Origin: Rhizobium sp. Root1203
GTDB lineage: Bacteria > Pseudomonadota > Alphaproteobacteria > Rhizobiales > Rhizobiaceae
DNA: 64,000 bases
NCBI RefSeq assembly: GCF_001424945.1
Contig: NZ_LMCW01000005.1
Location: 1 to 64,000, forward strand
Direction of reading: 5' to 3'
Shown: positions 55,053-63,859 of the stretch, in pieces
Layout: the number at the start of each line of letters is the position of its first letter
Numbering within the stretch: position 1 is the stretch's first letter
Made by a program: the position numbers and the translations under genes
Notes under the pieces: model-generated
Database searches by the model: none
Told to the model about the DNA's origin: nothing
Seen by the model: only the letters and a program-made list of their open reading frames with translations

Positions 55053-55967
55053 ATGGATTTGGCGGAAAGTAAGATCGAACGAAGAGCCGTCTATCAGCCG
55101 GGAGCCAGCAGCATCGAAGGGTTGCCGACGGCACTCCAGATGTTTCACAATCACCCATCAGTGATGCTAATGCCGCATTGGCATGTGCAGGTCGAGGTCA
55201 ACTACATCATGCGCGGCAGCGTGCATTATAAGATGAACGGCCACGACATCAGCATGACCGCTGGTGACATGTGCCTCTTCTGGGGCGGGCAACCACACCA
55301 GATGGATGAGTGCAGCGATGACGCCATCTATGCCGGGGGGCATCTGCCGCTGGTTTATTTCTTCCGTATGCGTCTGCCGATCAATATTTCCAGCAGGCTC
55401 ATGAAAGGCGAGATTCTGTTTACGTCGACGACCGATGCGGCAGACACCGAGAACTTTCAGCGCTGGGTGCGCTACGCGAAGTCAGGCGATCCGGCAAAGG
55501 CCCAGCATGCCGTTGAAGAGATGCTGCTTCGGATAGAACGAATCGCGCTTGAGCCTTTTTCGATGCTTGCATCAAACGGGCTGTCCGATACGGACGACAT
55601 CGAGCAGGCTTATCCACAGTCTTCGCGCAGTGTGGCGCGCATGTGCGACTTCGTCGCCGCCAACTTCCTGCAGGAAATCGATTCGGTAGACATTGCCCGC
55701 GCAGCGGATCTTCATCCGAAATACGCGATGAACCTTTTCAAGAAGACGACCGGGATGACACTCAACAAATATGTCAACCTGCTTCGGCTTTCGCGTGCGC
55801 AGGCAATGCTCATGAAGGATGGCGCCAACGTTTTGCAAGTGGCAATGGACAGCGGTTTCGGCTCGATCAGCGCCTTCAACAAGTCGTTCCGGCATATTTC
55901 GGGCATGTCGCCATCGGACTTTCGTCGGGATGCGCGCCTGGTGACGCTACACACGCCCGTGCCGTGA
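55053..55967 (+). CDS. AraC-family regulator of the adjacent sugar operon
   Basis: Regulator of 304 residues. An N-terminal cupin domain shows HWHVQVEVNYIMRGSVHYKMNGHDISMTAGDM and HQMDEC, like MelR-type sensors. The C-terminal double helix-turn-helix carries VDIARAADLHPKYAMNLFKK and VLQVAMDSGFGSISAFNKSF, ending GMSPSDFRR. It is divergent from the binding-protein gene, so it probably controls that operon. It converges on the LysR gene with a 12-bp gap. Confidence 0.88.
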   Translation: MDLAESKIERRAVYQPGASSIEGLPTALQMFHNHPSVMLMPHWHVQVEVNYIMRGSVHYKMNGHDISMTAGDMCLFWGGQPHQMDECSDDAIYAGGHLPLVYFFRMRLPINISSRLMKGEILFTSTTDAADTENFQRWVRYAKSGDPAKAQHAVEEMLLRIERIALEPFSMLASNGLSDTDDIEQAYPQSSRSVARMCDFVAANFLQEIDSVDIARAADLHPKYAMNLFKKTTGMTLNKYVNLLRLSRAQAMLMKDGANVLQVAMDSGFGSISAFNKSFRHISGMSPSDFRRDARLVTLHTPVP

Positions 55968-55979
55968 GGCGCTTTCGCG

Positions 55980-56879
55980 TCAGGCCGATTCGAACAGCTT
56001 GTAGAGCAGCTCCGCGGAGGCGGAGAGATCGCGGTCCTTGAGCTTTACGAGCCCAAAGTCGGGCACCGAAATATCGCCTACAATCGACAGGATGCGCAAA
56101 AGGCCATGTTCTTCCATGAGCCGGGCAACGGGCTCCGCCAGAATACCAAGGCGTTGGCTCTGCAGCATGAGAAGCATCGTCAAAAGCGCGTCCGACGTGG
56201 AGACGACGCTCGACGGGACAATCCCGTGGCGTCTGATGAAATCGTCCACGACGTGGCGAAGAAACGAACCGTGCGGCTGCAGGACCCAGCTCTGCTGGCG
56301 CAGGTCATCCTCCGCAGCGACTGCTTTCTTTGCCAAGGGGTGATTCGCCGCGACGACGACCCTCAGCGTTTCCTTTCCAAGGGGGATATGATCGAACCAG
56401 AGTGGATTCATGCCGCTCGGAATGCGGCAGACCGCGAAGTCGAGGCGGCGGTTGAGGACGTCTTCCAAGAGAACATCGCTGCTGCCGACGGTAATGCTGA
56501 CGTCTATCGTCGGATGCGTCTCGAAAAGCCGCTTGAGCGCGGGCGCGACATAGTCGGCCGCAGGCGTCATGATGGTGCCAAAGGCGACGCTGCCTCCCTG
56601 CCCGGCCGCTGCCACCACCATCTCGTACTCGGCCCGCTGCGCCTCGGCCAGAAGCATCTTTGCGTGGCGTACGATCACGTCCCCCTGCGTGGTCGAGATA
56701 AGACCCCTGTTGTGCCGCTCGAAAAGCTGGTGGCCCGACATCTGCTCGAGTTCGTTCAACGTCCGTGACAGCGCCGGCTGGGAGATACCGAACATTTCGG
56801 CCACAACGCCCAGCTTGCCGTGCTCGCTCAGCGCCACCAGCATTCGCAAGTGTCGCAGCTTGAACCCGTCCAATCCCAT
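55980..56879 (-). CDS. LysR-family regulator of the pentonate genes
   Basis: Regulator of 299 residues. The N-terminal helix-turn-helix is FKLRHLRMLVALSEHGKLGVVAEMFGISQPALSRTLNELE. The substrate-binding domain starts near residue 90 with GGSVAFGTIMTPAADYVAPAL. It resembles the GalR/CbI-like branch that controls aldonate use (family inference). It is divergent from the dehydratase gene with 78 bp between starts, in which an AT-rich TATAAGG-like stretch could serve both promoters. Confidence 0.9.
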   Translation of the reverse strand: MGLDGFKLRHLRMLVALSEHGKLGVVAEMFGISQPALSRTLNELEQMSGHQLFERHNRGLISTTQGDVIVRHAKMLLAEAQRAEYEMVVAAAGQGGSVAFGTIMTPAADYVAPALKRLFETHPTIDVSITVGSSDVLLEDVLNRRLDFAVCRIPSGMNPLWFDHIPLGKETLRVVVAANHPLAKKAVAAEDDLRQQSWVLQPHGSFLRHVVDDFIRRHGIVPSSVVSTSDALLTMLLMLQSQRLGILAEPVARLMEEHGLLRILSIVGDISVPDFGLVKLKDRDLSASAELLYKLFESA

Positions 56880-56957
56880 GCAAATCCCGCCTGATATAAG
56901 GTAATTGCATATCAGAATACGAAAGACTGATTATACAATCCAGTACCGATCAGCTAA

Positions 56958-58835
56958 ATGCATGACAACAATGGCGTCAACGCAAGGAAAATTACCGTGG
57001 TTGAGAAAACCCCTGCCCCGCACAGTCCAAACGCAGTCCAGGATAAGACCGAAGGGCCACAGCTTCGCTCGAAAGCCTGGTTCGACAATCTTGCAAATCC
57101 GGATATGACGGCACTCTACCTCGAACGCTACATGAACTTCGGATTGAGCCAGGACGAGCTTCAGTCGGGTCGGCCGATCATCGGTATCGCGCAGACCGGT
57201 TCGGACCTGTCGCCTTGCAACAGACATCACCTCGAACTGGCAAAGCGCGTGCGGGAGGGCATCCGTGACGCAGGCGGCATTGCCATCGAATTTCCGGTGC
57301 ACCCGATCCAGGAGACCGGCAAGCGCCCCACCGCCGGTCTGGACCGGAATCTTTCCTACCTCGGTCTCGTCGAGGTGCTCTACGGCTATCCTCTCGACGG
57401 CGTGGTCCTGACCATCGGGTGCGACAAGACGACGCCAGCCTGTCTTATGGCCGCGGCAACCGTCAACATTCCTGCGATCGCCCTCTCGGTCGGTCCGATG
57501 CTGAACGGTTGGTTCCGCGGCGAGCGTACGGGATCCGGCACGATCGTCTGGAAAGCCCGCGAAATGATGGCCCGCGGCGAGATCGACTATCAGGGCTTTG
57601 TCAAGCTTGTCGCGTCGTCTGCGCCGTCGACCGGCTATTGCAACACCATGGGTACGGCAACGACCATGAACTCGCTTGCCGAAGCCCTCGGCATGCAGCT
57701 GCCGGGAGCTGCCGCAATTCCTGCGCCCTACCGCGACCGACAGGAAATATCCTACGAGACCGGTCTTCGCATCGTCGAGATGGTCCGCGAAGACCTGAAG
57801 CCCTCGGACATCCTGACCAAAGAAGCCTTTATCAATGCTATCCGGGTCAACTCGGCGATCGGCGGCTCCACCAATGCGCCGATCCATCTCAACGCACTTG
57901 CACGCCACGTCGGCGTCGAGCTGAGCGTCGACGACTGGCAGACCTACGGCGAGGAAATCCCGCTGCTCGTCAACCTTCAGCCGGCCGGCGAGTATCTCGG
58001 CGAGGATTACTATCACGCCGGCGGCGTGCCTGCTGTCATGGGTGAGCTGATCAAGCACGATCTGATCAACACCGGCGCGCTGACGGCGAACGGCAAGACA
58101 GTCGGCGAAAACTATACGTCAGCCGTCATCGAGGACGAAAAGGTCATTCGGCCGTTCGAGCGGCCATTGAAGGAGCGCGCCGGCTTCCGCGTTCTGAAGG
58201 GCAACCTCTTCTCTTCAGCCATCATGAAGACGAGCGTGATCTCCCCGGAATTCCGCAACCGCTACCTGTCCAATCCCAATGATCCGGAAGCATTCGTCGG
58301 TCGCGCCGTCGTGTTCGACGGGCCAGAGGACTATCACCGTCGCATCGACGACCCGTCGCTTGCCATCGACGGTACGACCATCCTCTTTATGCGCGGAGCC
58401 GGCCCCATCGGCTATCCGGGAGCGGCTGAGGTCGTCAACATGCGTGCCCCTGATTATCTGCTGAAGCAGGGAATCTCCTCCCTGCCTTGCGTCGGCGACG
58501 GACGTCAGTCCGGCACGTCGGGTTCGCCCTCGATTCTGAACGCCTCGCCCGAAGCGGCTGCCGGCGGCGGCCTCGCCATCCTGAGGACGGGCGACCAGGT
58601 GCGCATCGATCTCAACAAGGGAACGGCCGATATCCTGATCAGCGACGAGGAGATCGCGTCGCGCCGGGCAACACTCGATGCGGCCGGCGGTTATGCCTAT
58701 CCCGAGAGCCAGACGCCCTGGCAGGAAATCCAGCGCAGCTATGTCGGCCAGATGGAGACCGGCGCGGTGCTCGAACCGGCGGTTAAATATCAGCGCATCG
58801 CTCAGACCAAGGGTATCCCGCGCGACAACCACTGA
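56958..58835 (+). CDS. Xylonate/arabonate dehydratase, IlvD/Edd family
   Basis: Enzyme of 625 residues (about 600 usual) that dehydrates a sugar acid, most likely D-xylonate or L-arabonate, to the 2-keto-3-deoxy acid. The three cysteines expected for the [2Fe-2S] cluster are C87 ([10 protein letters not shown]), C155 ([10 protein letters not shown]) and C228 (STGYCNTMG). [20 protein letters not shown] holds the catalytic Ser region. The tail PRDNH is close to that of Caulobacter XylD as I recall it. The N-terminal 30 residues are unconserved; a GTG at 56997 with GGAAAA upstream is an alternative start. It is followed by a terminator-like hairpin and the XylX-type gene. Confidence 0.9.
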   Translation: MHDNNGVNARKITVVEKTPAPHSPNAVQDKTEGPQLRSKAWFDNLANPDMTALYLERYMNFGLSQDELQSGRPIIGIAQTGSDLSPCNRHHLELAKRVREGIRDAGGIAIEFPVHPIQETGKRPTAGLDRNLSYLGLVEVLYGYPLDGVVLTIGCDKTTPACLMAAATVNIPAIALSVGPMLNGWFRGERTGSGTIVWKAREMMARGEIDYQGFVKLVASSAPSTGYCNTMGTATTMNSLAEALGMQLPGAAAIPAPYRDRQEISYETGLRIVEMVREDLKPSDILTKEAFINAIRVNSAIGGSTNAPIHLNALARHVGVELSVDDWQTYGEEIPLLVNLQPAGEYLGEDYYHAGGVPAVMGELIKHDLINTGALTANGKTVGENYTSAVIEDEKVIRPFERPLKERAGFRVLKGNLFSSAIMKTSVISPEFRNRYLSNPNDPEAFVGRAVVFDGPEDYHRRIDDPSLAIDGTTILFMRGAGPIGYPGAAEVVNMRAPDYLLKQGISSLPCVGDGRQSGTSGSPSILNASPEAAAGGGLAILRTGDQVRIDLNKGTADILISDEEIASRRATLDAAGGYAYPESQTPWQEIQRSYVGQMETGAVLEPAVKYQRIAQTKGIPRDNH

Positions 58836-58890
58836 CACCAGACGGCGCGCTGAGCGGCGCGCCGCTACTTAGGCAGGATTATCTAAGTGT

Positions 58891-58924
58891 TGTGGGCTCA
58901 TGTCGGGAAGGCATCGAGCCCACA
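58891..58924 (+). terminator. Rho-independent terminator after the dehydratase gene
   Basis: Nine-bp perfect stem TGTGGGCTC/GAGCCCACA with a 16-nt loop, followed by TCTTTTG. It lies 56 bp after the dehydratase stop and 143 bp before the XylX-type gene, so the latter may rely on read-through or its own promoter. Confidence 0.6.
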
Positions 58925-59066
58925 TCTTTTGAAGTCGGCCGGTCGCTTTTTCCTTTGCTGGCCTTGCCCGTCGGAAGCGAATGTGATCGATTTTCGCGGC
59001 CGCTGGGTTGGAGGGCGGCTCGATACCTTTCATCGAAGAGCGCGTCCATCGCTCGTGTGACGGAAA

Positions 59067-60233
59067 ATGACGATGTCTGATACTCTCCTGGATACTGCTG
59101 CTTCCGGCGGCTTGTTTGTCGGTCGTGCCTGGAACCCCGCGGTCAGTGGTCCAAGCGTAGTCACCCTTCGTGACGGGCAGCTGGTCGACATTACTTCCAA
59201 GAGCGCTCCGACGCTGAGCGCACTTCTGGAACAGCCGGACCCAGCCGAATTCACCCGCGCGGCAAAGGGGGAACAGCTCGGCACGCTGTCGGAGATCCTC
59301 GCCAACAGCACAGGCACGCGCGACCCATCCCTCCCCCACCTGCTCGCACCGACCGACCTGCAGGCGATCAAGGCCTGTGGCGTTACCTTCGCCCAATCGA
59401 TGATCGAACGGATAATCGAGGAGAAGGCGGCCGGAAATCCCGACCGCGCCGCATCGATACGCGAACGCGTCAGCACGCTGATCGGCGGTACCCTCACCAA
59501 TTTGAAGGCCGGCTCCGCGGAAGCGGCAAAGGTCAAGCAAGCGCTGATCGAGGAAGGCATGTGGTCGCAGTACCTCGAGGTTGGCATCGGACCGGACGCC
59601 GAGGTCTTCACGAAGGCCCCGGTGCTGTCTTCCGTCGGCTGGGGGGCCGATGTCGGTCTGCATCCGATTTCCACCTGGAACAATCCGGAGCCCGAAATTG
59701 TACTTGCGGTCAACAGCCGCGGCGAGATCAAGGGCGCTACGCTCGGCAACGACGTCAACCTGCGCGATGTGGAAGGACGTTCGGCACTGTTGCTCGGCAA
59801 GGCAAAGGACAACAATGCCTCGTGCTCGATCGGCCCCTTCATACGCCTGTTTGACAAGACCTATGGCATTGACGACGTTCGCCAGGCGGAACTCGATCTC
59901 AAGGTTACAGGCGAAGACAGGTTCGTGCTTCATGGCAAGAGTTCGATGTCGAAGATCAGCCGCGATCCGACCGAACTCGTGAAACAGACATGCGGCGCCC
60001 ACCATCAGTATCCGGATGGCTTCATGCTATTCCTGGGCACGCTCTTTGCGCCCACGCAGGATCGCGATGCACCGAATCAGGGCTTCACCCACAAGGTGGG
60101 CGACGTCGTCGAGATCTCGTCCGCCGGTCTGGGTTCGCTGGTCAACACGGTGCGACTTTCAACCCAATGCCCGCAATGGACCTTCGGTATTTCCGCGCTG
60201 ATGACCAATCTTGCGAAGCGTGGCCTGCTCTAG
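59067..60233 (+). CDS. 2-keto-3-deoxy-pentonate dehydratase, FAH fold (XylX-like)
   Basis: Enzyme of 388 residues with the fumarylacetoacetate hydrolase fold. It should convert 2-keto-3-deoxy-xylonate (or the arabinose isomer) to alpha-ketoglutarate semialdehyde. Motifs: LAPTDLQAIKACGVTFAQSM, SQYLEVGIGPDAEVFTKAPV, the metal-site WNNPEPEIVLAV, ALGNDVNLRDVEGRSALLL, KAKDNNASCSIGPF and FMLFLGTLFAPTQDRD. This string of blocks matches Caulobacter XylX. Together with the dehydratase it gives the two middle steps of the Weimberg route; the sugar dehydrogenase and the semialdehyde dehydrogenase are not in the window. Confidence 0.9.
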   Translation: MTMSDTLLDTAASGGLFVGRAWNPAVSGPSVVTLRDGQLVDITSKSAPTLSALLEQPDPAEFTRAAKGEQLGTLSEILANSTGTRDPSLPHLLAPTDLQAIKACGVTFAQSMIERIIEEKAAGNPDRAASIRERVSTLIGGTLTNLKAGSAEAAKVKQALIEEGMWSQYLEVGIGPDAEVFTKAPVLSSVGWGADVGLHPISTWNNPEPEIVLAVNSRGEIKGATLGNDVNLRDVEGRSALLLGKAKDNNASCSIGPFIRLFDKTYGIDDVRQAELDLKVTGEDRFVLHGKSSMSKISRDPTELVKQTCGAHHQYPDGFMLFLGTLFAPTQDRDAPNQGFTHKVGDVVEISSAGLGSLVNTVRLSTQCPQWTFGISALMTNLAKRGLL

Positions 60234-60365
60234 CTCAGACTTCCCAAGCTCGGCCTCGGGCCGCTATGCCAAAAAAGTGTTCACGATCCTCGTCCTATCC
60301 CTGTTTGTTGCGCACTTCCTCACATATATCCGTCGATAGGATTGTGCCGAATATGCGAGGATGCC

Positions 60366-60644
60366 ATGAACGTCAAAGCTATTGCCCTGATCGGCATTGC
60401 GATCCTTGCCGGCTGCACCAAGGACTATTCCTCGCCCGGTCTCGATCCGATACCTGGAAGCGTCATTTATAATGGGCAGCCCCGAACAAAGCTGACAAAA
60501 TCCCCGATCGGGTCGACCTTCCCGCACACTTTCATCGACCAGTACGGACAGCAGGTGGAGGAAACCTACATGATTCAACCGGATCGAAGCCTAAAGATCG
60601 TGCATCGCGAATATCGGCCCATCCGTTTCGACGGCCGTGACTAG
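60366..60644 (+). CDS. Small lipoprotein
   Basis: Protein of 92 residues. The signal IALIGIAILAGC ends in lipobox LAGC with the lipidated C17; the mature part of 76 residues begins CTKDYSS and is rich in Pro and charged residues. No family recognised. The start at 60366 is chosen because it sits directly before the signal; the frame extends upstream to 60342. Confidence 0.65.
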   Translation: MNVKAIALIGIAILAGCTKDYSSPGLDPIPGSVIYNGQPRTKLTKSPIGSTFPHTFIDQYGQQVEETYMIQPDRSLKIVHREYRPIRFDGRD

Positions 60645-60656
60645 ACCGGAGCGACC

Positions 60657-60670
60657 GATCAACGTTGATC
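60657..60670. promoter_or_regulatory. Perfect 14-bp palindrome upstream of the PraR-like gene
   Basis: GATCAACGTTGATC lies 13 bp after the lipoprotein gene and 128 bp before the regulator gene. Its length and perfection suggest a dimer-binding site. A GAGGA plus ATG for a 13-residue frame follows at 60683, too short to call. Confidence 0.35.
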
Positions 60671-60798
60671 CGAGGAAATCACATGATCGTCAAGAACGAA
60701 CAATTGAACTTGATAATCTGCTAAGACACACTGCTGTCGCTGGGAGCGGTTTGCCGGAATAACCGTTTCGCATAATTCCGGCACATGGAACACGTAAG

Positions 60799-61251
60799 AT
60801 GAATGCAAAGACGCCGAACGCAATTGACATCTATGTAGGTTCGCGGGTGAGAATGCGCCGACAACTGCTCGGACTCAGTCAAGAAAGGCTTGCCGAGCAG
60901 ATAGGTGTAACTTTCCAGCAAGTGCAGAAGTACGAGAAAGGCGTGAACCGTATCGGCGCCAGCCGGTTGCAGCGGATTGCCGAAGTGCTGAGTGCATCGC
61001 CGAGTTACTTCTTCGAACAGGACCCGTCCGAACCGCTCTCGCTGGCTGGTCTCGACATGACAATCGCTACAGATCCGGTCGCAGAGTTCCTGCACTCGAA
61101 AGAGGGGCTCGCCCTCAACAGGGCATTCATCAAGATCACCGATGCTCTGCTCCGGGAGAAGATCGTGGCTCTGGTGAAGGCGATGGCGCAATCTCAGGGC
61201 GACCGGCCGGCTGCTCGTGCTTCACCGACGTCAACGGTGAACCCGAACTGA
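60799..61251 (+). CDS. XRE-family regulator, PraR-like
   Basis: Protein of 150 residues. Residues 10-66 are a Cro/CI-type helix-turn-helix: IDIYVGSRVRMRRQLLGLSQ, then LAEQIGVTFQQVQKYEKGVN and RIGASRLQRIAEVL. The second half includes VAEFLHSKEGLALNRAFIKI. This layout (IDxxVGSRxRxRR, FQQxQKYEKG, RxGASRL) is that of the rhizobial PraR group, known in R. leguminosarum to repress adhesin and quorum-sensing genes. The present gene may be a paralogue. ATG at 60799 follows the TAAG leader. Confidence 0.88.
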   Translation: MNAKTPNAIDIYVGSRVRMRRQLLGLSQERLAEQIGVTFQQVQKYEKGVNRIGASRLQRIAEVLSASPSYFFEQDPSEPLSLAGLDMTIATDPVAEFLHSKEGLALNRAFIKITDALLREKIVALVKAMAQSQGDRPAARASPTSTVNPN

Positions 61252-61381
61252 TCCAGCTTCCCGTTGCTAGAAAACGGTATGCTTCCAGGACGTTGTACCA
61301 ACCGCCTGATCGACGAATGCTGCGATGCGAAAGATATTTTTGCACTGTGTCAAAATTCGCTTGAAATGCTTCGATTCCTCT

Positions 61382-61407
61382 GGAACTCTACCTCTCAGTA
61401 TCGCGTT
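61382..61407 (+). promoter_or_regulatory. EcfG-type general stress promoter of the DUF2934 gene
   Basis: GGAAC at 61382-61386, 17-bp spacer, CGTT at 61404-61407. This is the consensus of alphaproteobacterial EcfG sigma factors (GGAAC-N16/17-CGTT). It is 33 bp upstream of the start codon. Confidence 0.7.
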
Positions 61408-61439
61408 ACAACGAGGCAGTTTTGCACTGGAGATCGGCG

Positions 61440-61691
61440 ATGACTGAAACTCAGCAAGAGTGGATCAAGAAGCGTGCATATGCGCTTTGGGAAGAGGAAG
61501 GCCGCCCTGCCGGCCGTGATTTCATCCATTGGGAACAGGCGAGACGGGAGCGCGAAGCGCTGGAAGGGTCTGCAGCATCATCCGACGGCAAGGAAGTGAA
61601 GACGCGCGTCAAGCGCGCTGCTACCGTTCCGAAGGCAAATGGCGCTACCAAGGCGGGCCCCAAGAAAATCGCTGTCGGAAAGTCTGCCTGA
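61440..61691 (+). CDS. DUF2934 protein with basic tail
   Basis: Protein of 83 residues. The N-terminal 45 residues carry the DUF2934 block (WIKKRAYALWEEEGRPAGR, HWEQARRERE). The last 38 residues are rich in Lys, Ala and Gly (GPKKIAVGKSA), like a nucleic-acid-binding tail. Function unknown. A canonical EcfG promoter precedes it, which points to expression in the general stress response. The paralogue at 45411-45665 lacks the basic tail. Confidence 0.85.
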   Translation: MTETQQEWIKKRAYALWEEEGRPAGRDFIHWEQARREREALEGSAASSDGKEVKTRVKRAATVPKANGATKAGPKKIAVGKSA

Positions 61692-61721
61692 ACGGGTTCG
61701 TTCTAGTTTACCTCCGGAGTT

Positions 61722-61741
61722 GGGCGCCCCTCCCGGCGCCC
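61722..61741 (+). terminator. Terminator after the DUF2934 gene
   Basis: Seven-bp perfect stem GGGCGCC/GGCGCCC with a 6-nt loop, followed by CTTTATTCG. It lies 30 bp past the stop. Confidence 0.5.
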
Positions 61742-61852
61742 CTTTATTCGTCACACGCCTGCATCAATTCTCCCCTACAACCAGTACCTGCGCATCTCCG
61801 GTCGATGGCGGACTCTGGCCGCGCGAAATATGCGACAGCGGCACCCGGCTAT

Positions 61853-61877
61853 GGAACAAACGCCGATGTCGGATGTT
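61853..61877 (+). promoter_or_regulatory. Possible EcfG-type promoter of the small membrane genes
   Basis: GGAAC at 61853-61857, 16-bp spacer, TGTT at 61874-61877. One base of the -10 differs from consensus. The leader before the ATG at 61902 would be only about 15 nt but includes AGGAGG. Confidence 0.35.
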
Positions 61878-61901
61878 TTCCGCCAAAGTAGGAGGATCGC
61901 C

Positions 61902-61979
61902 ATGAACCGAAGTTATTTCGATGCCATTCTGGTCTCATTGATTGTCGCAGGCTGCTACATGTTCATCGCTCCGGTATAA
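61902..61979 (+). CDS. 25-residue single-span membrane peptide
   Basis: An ATG at 61902 follows AGGAGG by 7 nt. The frame MNRSYFDAILVSLIVAGCYM continues to FIAPV and a TAA. It is one hydrophobic helix with a short polar start. No family known. Strong ribosome site and position directly before a second small membrane gene support it. Confidence 0.55.
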   Translation: MNRSYFDAILVSLIVAGCYMFIAPV

Positions 61980-61985
61980 GATACC

Positions 61986-62162
61986 ATGTCCCTTCTGGCT
62001 TTTGCCGCAATCGCCTATTTGGCACTGGCTATCGCTCTCGTGCTGGCGATTGACAAGCTGGTCGCGCTGTTGTTCCGTGAAACGCGCCCGCAGAATTCGC
62101 TTCGGCCATCGGCCGTCGACAAGATGCTCGCCGTATCGCGACAGTATTATCGCCGCTGGTGA
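61986..62162 (+). CDS. 58-residue membrane protein of unknown function
   Basis: ATG at 61986, six bases after the preceding stop. One long hydrophobic segment (residues 2-22, MSLLAFAAIAYLALAIALVL then AID), a second amphipathic part KLVALLFRE, and a basic tail ending SRQYYRRW. The tail should be cytoplasmic. It has no own strong ribosome site, so coupling to the 25-residue gene is likely. Not recognised. Confidence 0.5.
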   Translation: MSLLAFAAIAYLALAIALVLAIDKLVALLFRETRPQNSLRPSAVDKMLAVSRQYYRRW

Positions 62163-62209
62163 TCGTGCGGTGAGCGACGGGGCAAAAACTCGACGGATTG
62201 AGAGACCGT

Positions 62210-62941
62210 ATGGCGTTTAAACTCTATTACTGGGACGGCATTCAGGGGCGCGGAGAGTTTATCCGACTGGCGCTTGAGGATGCGGGCGCAGACTATATTG
62301 ATGTGGCCCGCATGTCCGGCAAGGGTGGCGGAACAGACACAATGCTCGAGATCATGGGTAGCCGGTCGGAAGCCGAGATTCCTTTTGCGCCGCCCTTCCT
62401 TCAGGATGGCGACCTTGTTATTTCGCATGTCGCCAACATACTGTTCTACCTCGGTCCCAAGCTCGGGCTTGCGCCCCAGCAAGACAGGCTGCGCTATCGG
62501 GCTAATGGGCTTCAACTGACCATCACCGATTTTGTCGCTGAAGTGCACGACACGCACCATCCCATTTCCACCTCGCTCTACTACGAAGACCAGAAGACAG
62601 AGGCAAAGGCTCGCTCGGCAGCGTTCATCAAGGACCGCATCCCGAAATTCCTTGGCTATTTCGAACGGGTCCTGCAACAGAACCCTTTCGGTGCAAGTCA
62701 CATGGTGGGAAATTCCCTCAGCTACGTCGATCTTTCGCTCTTCCAGATCATCGAGGGTCTGACCTACGCGTTTCCCAACGCCATGAGGGACCACGAACGT
62801 CAGTATCCGGGTCAGGCCGCCCTTCACGCATCCGTGCGCAGTCGACCGAATATTGCGGGATATCTCTCTTCTCCGCGCCGACTTGCCTTCAATGAAGACG
62901 GCATCTTCAGGCACTATTCGGAACTCGACGCGGTGCGCTGA
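62210..62941 (+). CDS. Glutathione S-transferase-like protein
   Basis: Protein of 243 residues. N-terminal thioredoxin-like domain: FKLYYWDGIQGRGEFIRLALEDAG, with Tyr and Arg near the glutathione site. The C-terminal helical domain has SLSYVDLSLFQIIEGL, the usual GST Asp-containing helix N-cap. Activity cannot be predicted. The start at 62210 (MAFKLYYW) is preferred to an ATG four codons upstream. 47 bp separate it from the small membrane gene. Confidence 0.85.
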   Translation: MAFKLYYWDGIQGRGEFIRLALEDAGADYIDVARMSGKGGGTDTMLEIMGSRSEAEIPFAPPFLQDGDLVISHVANILFYLGPKLGLAPQQDRLRYRANGLQLTITDFVAEVHDTHHPISTSLYYEDQKTEAKARSAAFIKDRIPKFLGYFERVLQQNPFGASHMVGNSLSYVDLSLFQIIEGLTYAFPNAMRDHERQYPGQAALHASVRSRPNIAGYLSSPRRLAFNEDGIFRHYSELDAVR

Positions 62942-63024
62942 TTGTGCCCGTCGCCTTGCCGAAAGACGACACGGCCTGATAGGCTTTCGTTATTCATTCA
63001 ATACGACTGGAGATCGCTGCTGCC

Positions 63025-63819
63025 ATGCCAAATCTTGCTCAATCGCTGGCCACCATCAAAATTCCGGACCTCGCAGGCAAGGCCGTCCTGATCACAGGCG
63101 CCTCGACAGGCATCGGCGCGGCGCTCGCGCGCGCCTTTGCGGCACAGGACATGAAAGTGGCCATCCACTACAATGCCAGCCGCGAACCCGCCGAGACGCT
63201 GGCGGATGAGATCCGAGCCGGGGGCGGAACCGTGCACCTTGTACACGGCGACGTATCCAGGGAGGGGGAAACCGAGCGCCTGGTGGAGGAGTCGGCCAAG
63301 ACCTTCGGTCACCTTGATGGATTGGTGAACAATGCCGGCGGCATGCTCGGGCGCAAGCCGACATCGGAATACACCGACGAGCATTACACCAAAGTGATGG
63401 ATCTGAACGCTCGTTCGGTGCTTGCCGCGACCCGGGCAGCTCATCCCTGGCTAAAGAAGCAGGGTGGCTTCATCATCAATACGACATCGATCGCAGCTCG
63501 AAACGGCGGCGGCAACGGCGCAATCCTCTATGCCGCGTCGAAGGGTTTCGTCTCGACCATCACCCGTGGTCATGCCAAGGAGTTTGTGGCGGACCGGATC
63601 CGCGTCAACGCGGTGGCGCCGGGTGTCATCGCCACTCCGTTTCACGAGCGATATACCAACGACGAACAGATGGAACTCCAGCGCAAGTCCATTCCCATGG
63701 GCTTCGTTGGAACGCCGGAGGATTGCGTGGGTGCCTATCTTTTCCTCGCCTCGCCGACGCTCTCGGGCTACGTCACGGGCCAGATCATCGAGGTCAACGG
63801 CGGACAGTTGATGCCCTGA
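63025..63819 (+). CDS. SDR-family oxidoreductase
   Basis: Classical short-chain dehydrogenase/reductase of 264 residues. The NAD(P) motif TGASTGIG is at 24-31, the NNAGG block at 102-106, and the catalytic Ser155, Tyr169 and Lys173 (YAASK) are in place. GVIATPF and the C-terminal GYVTGQIIEVNGGQLMP are typical. The substrate is unknown; it could be a 3-oxoacyl or sugar compound. It converges on the thiolase gene (40-bp gap). Confidence 0.9.
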   Translation: MPNLAQSLATIKIPDLAGKAVLITGASTGIGAALARAFAAQDMKVAIHYNASREPAETLADEIRAGGGTVHLVHGDVSREGETERLVEESAKTFGHLDGLVNNAGGMLGRKPTSEYTDEHYTKVMDLNARSVLAATRAAHPWLKKQGGFIINTTSIAARNGGGNGAILYAASKGFVSTITRGHAKEFVADRIRVNAVAPGVIATPFHERYTNDEQMELQRKSIPMGFVGTPEDCVGAYLFLASPTLSGYVTGQIIEVNGGQLMP

Positions 63820-63859
63820 GGTTTCGCCAATGGGCCGGGTGCACCGGCAATTGCATGCT

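Noticed and set aside
58844..58863. GGCGCGC/GCGCGCC hairpin just after the dehydratase stop as terminator
   Set aside because: Seven-bp stem without a T-run; the hairpin at 58891-58924 with TCTTTTG is the better candidate.
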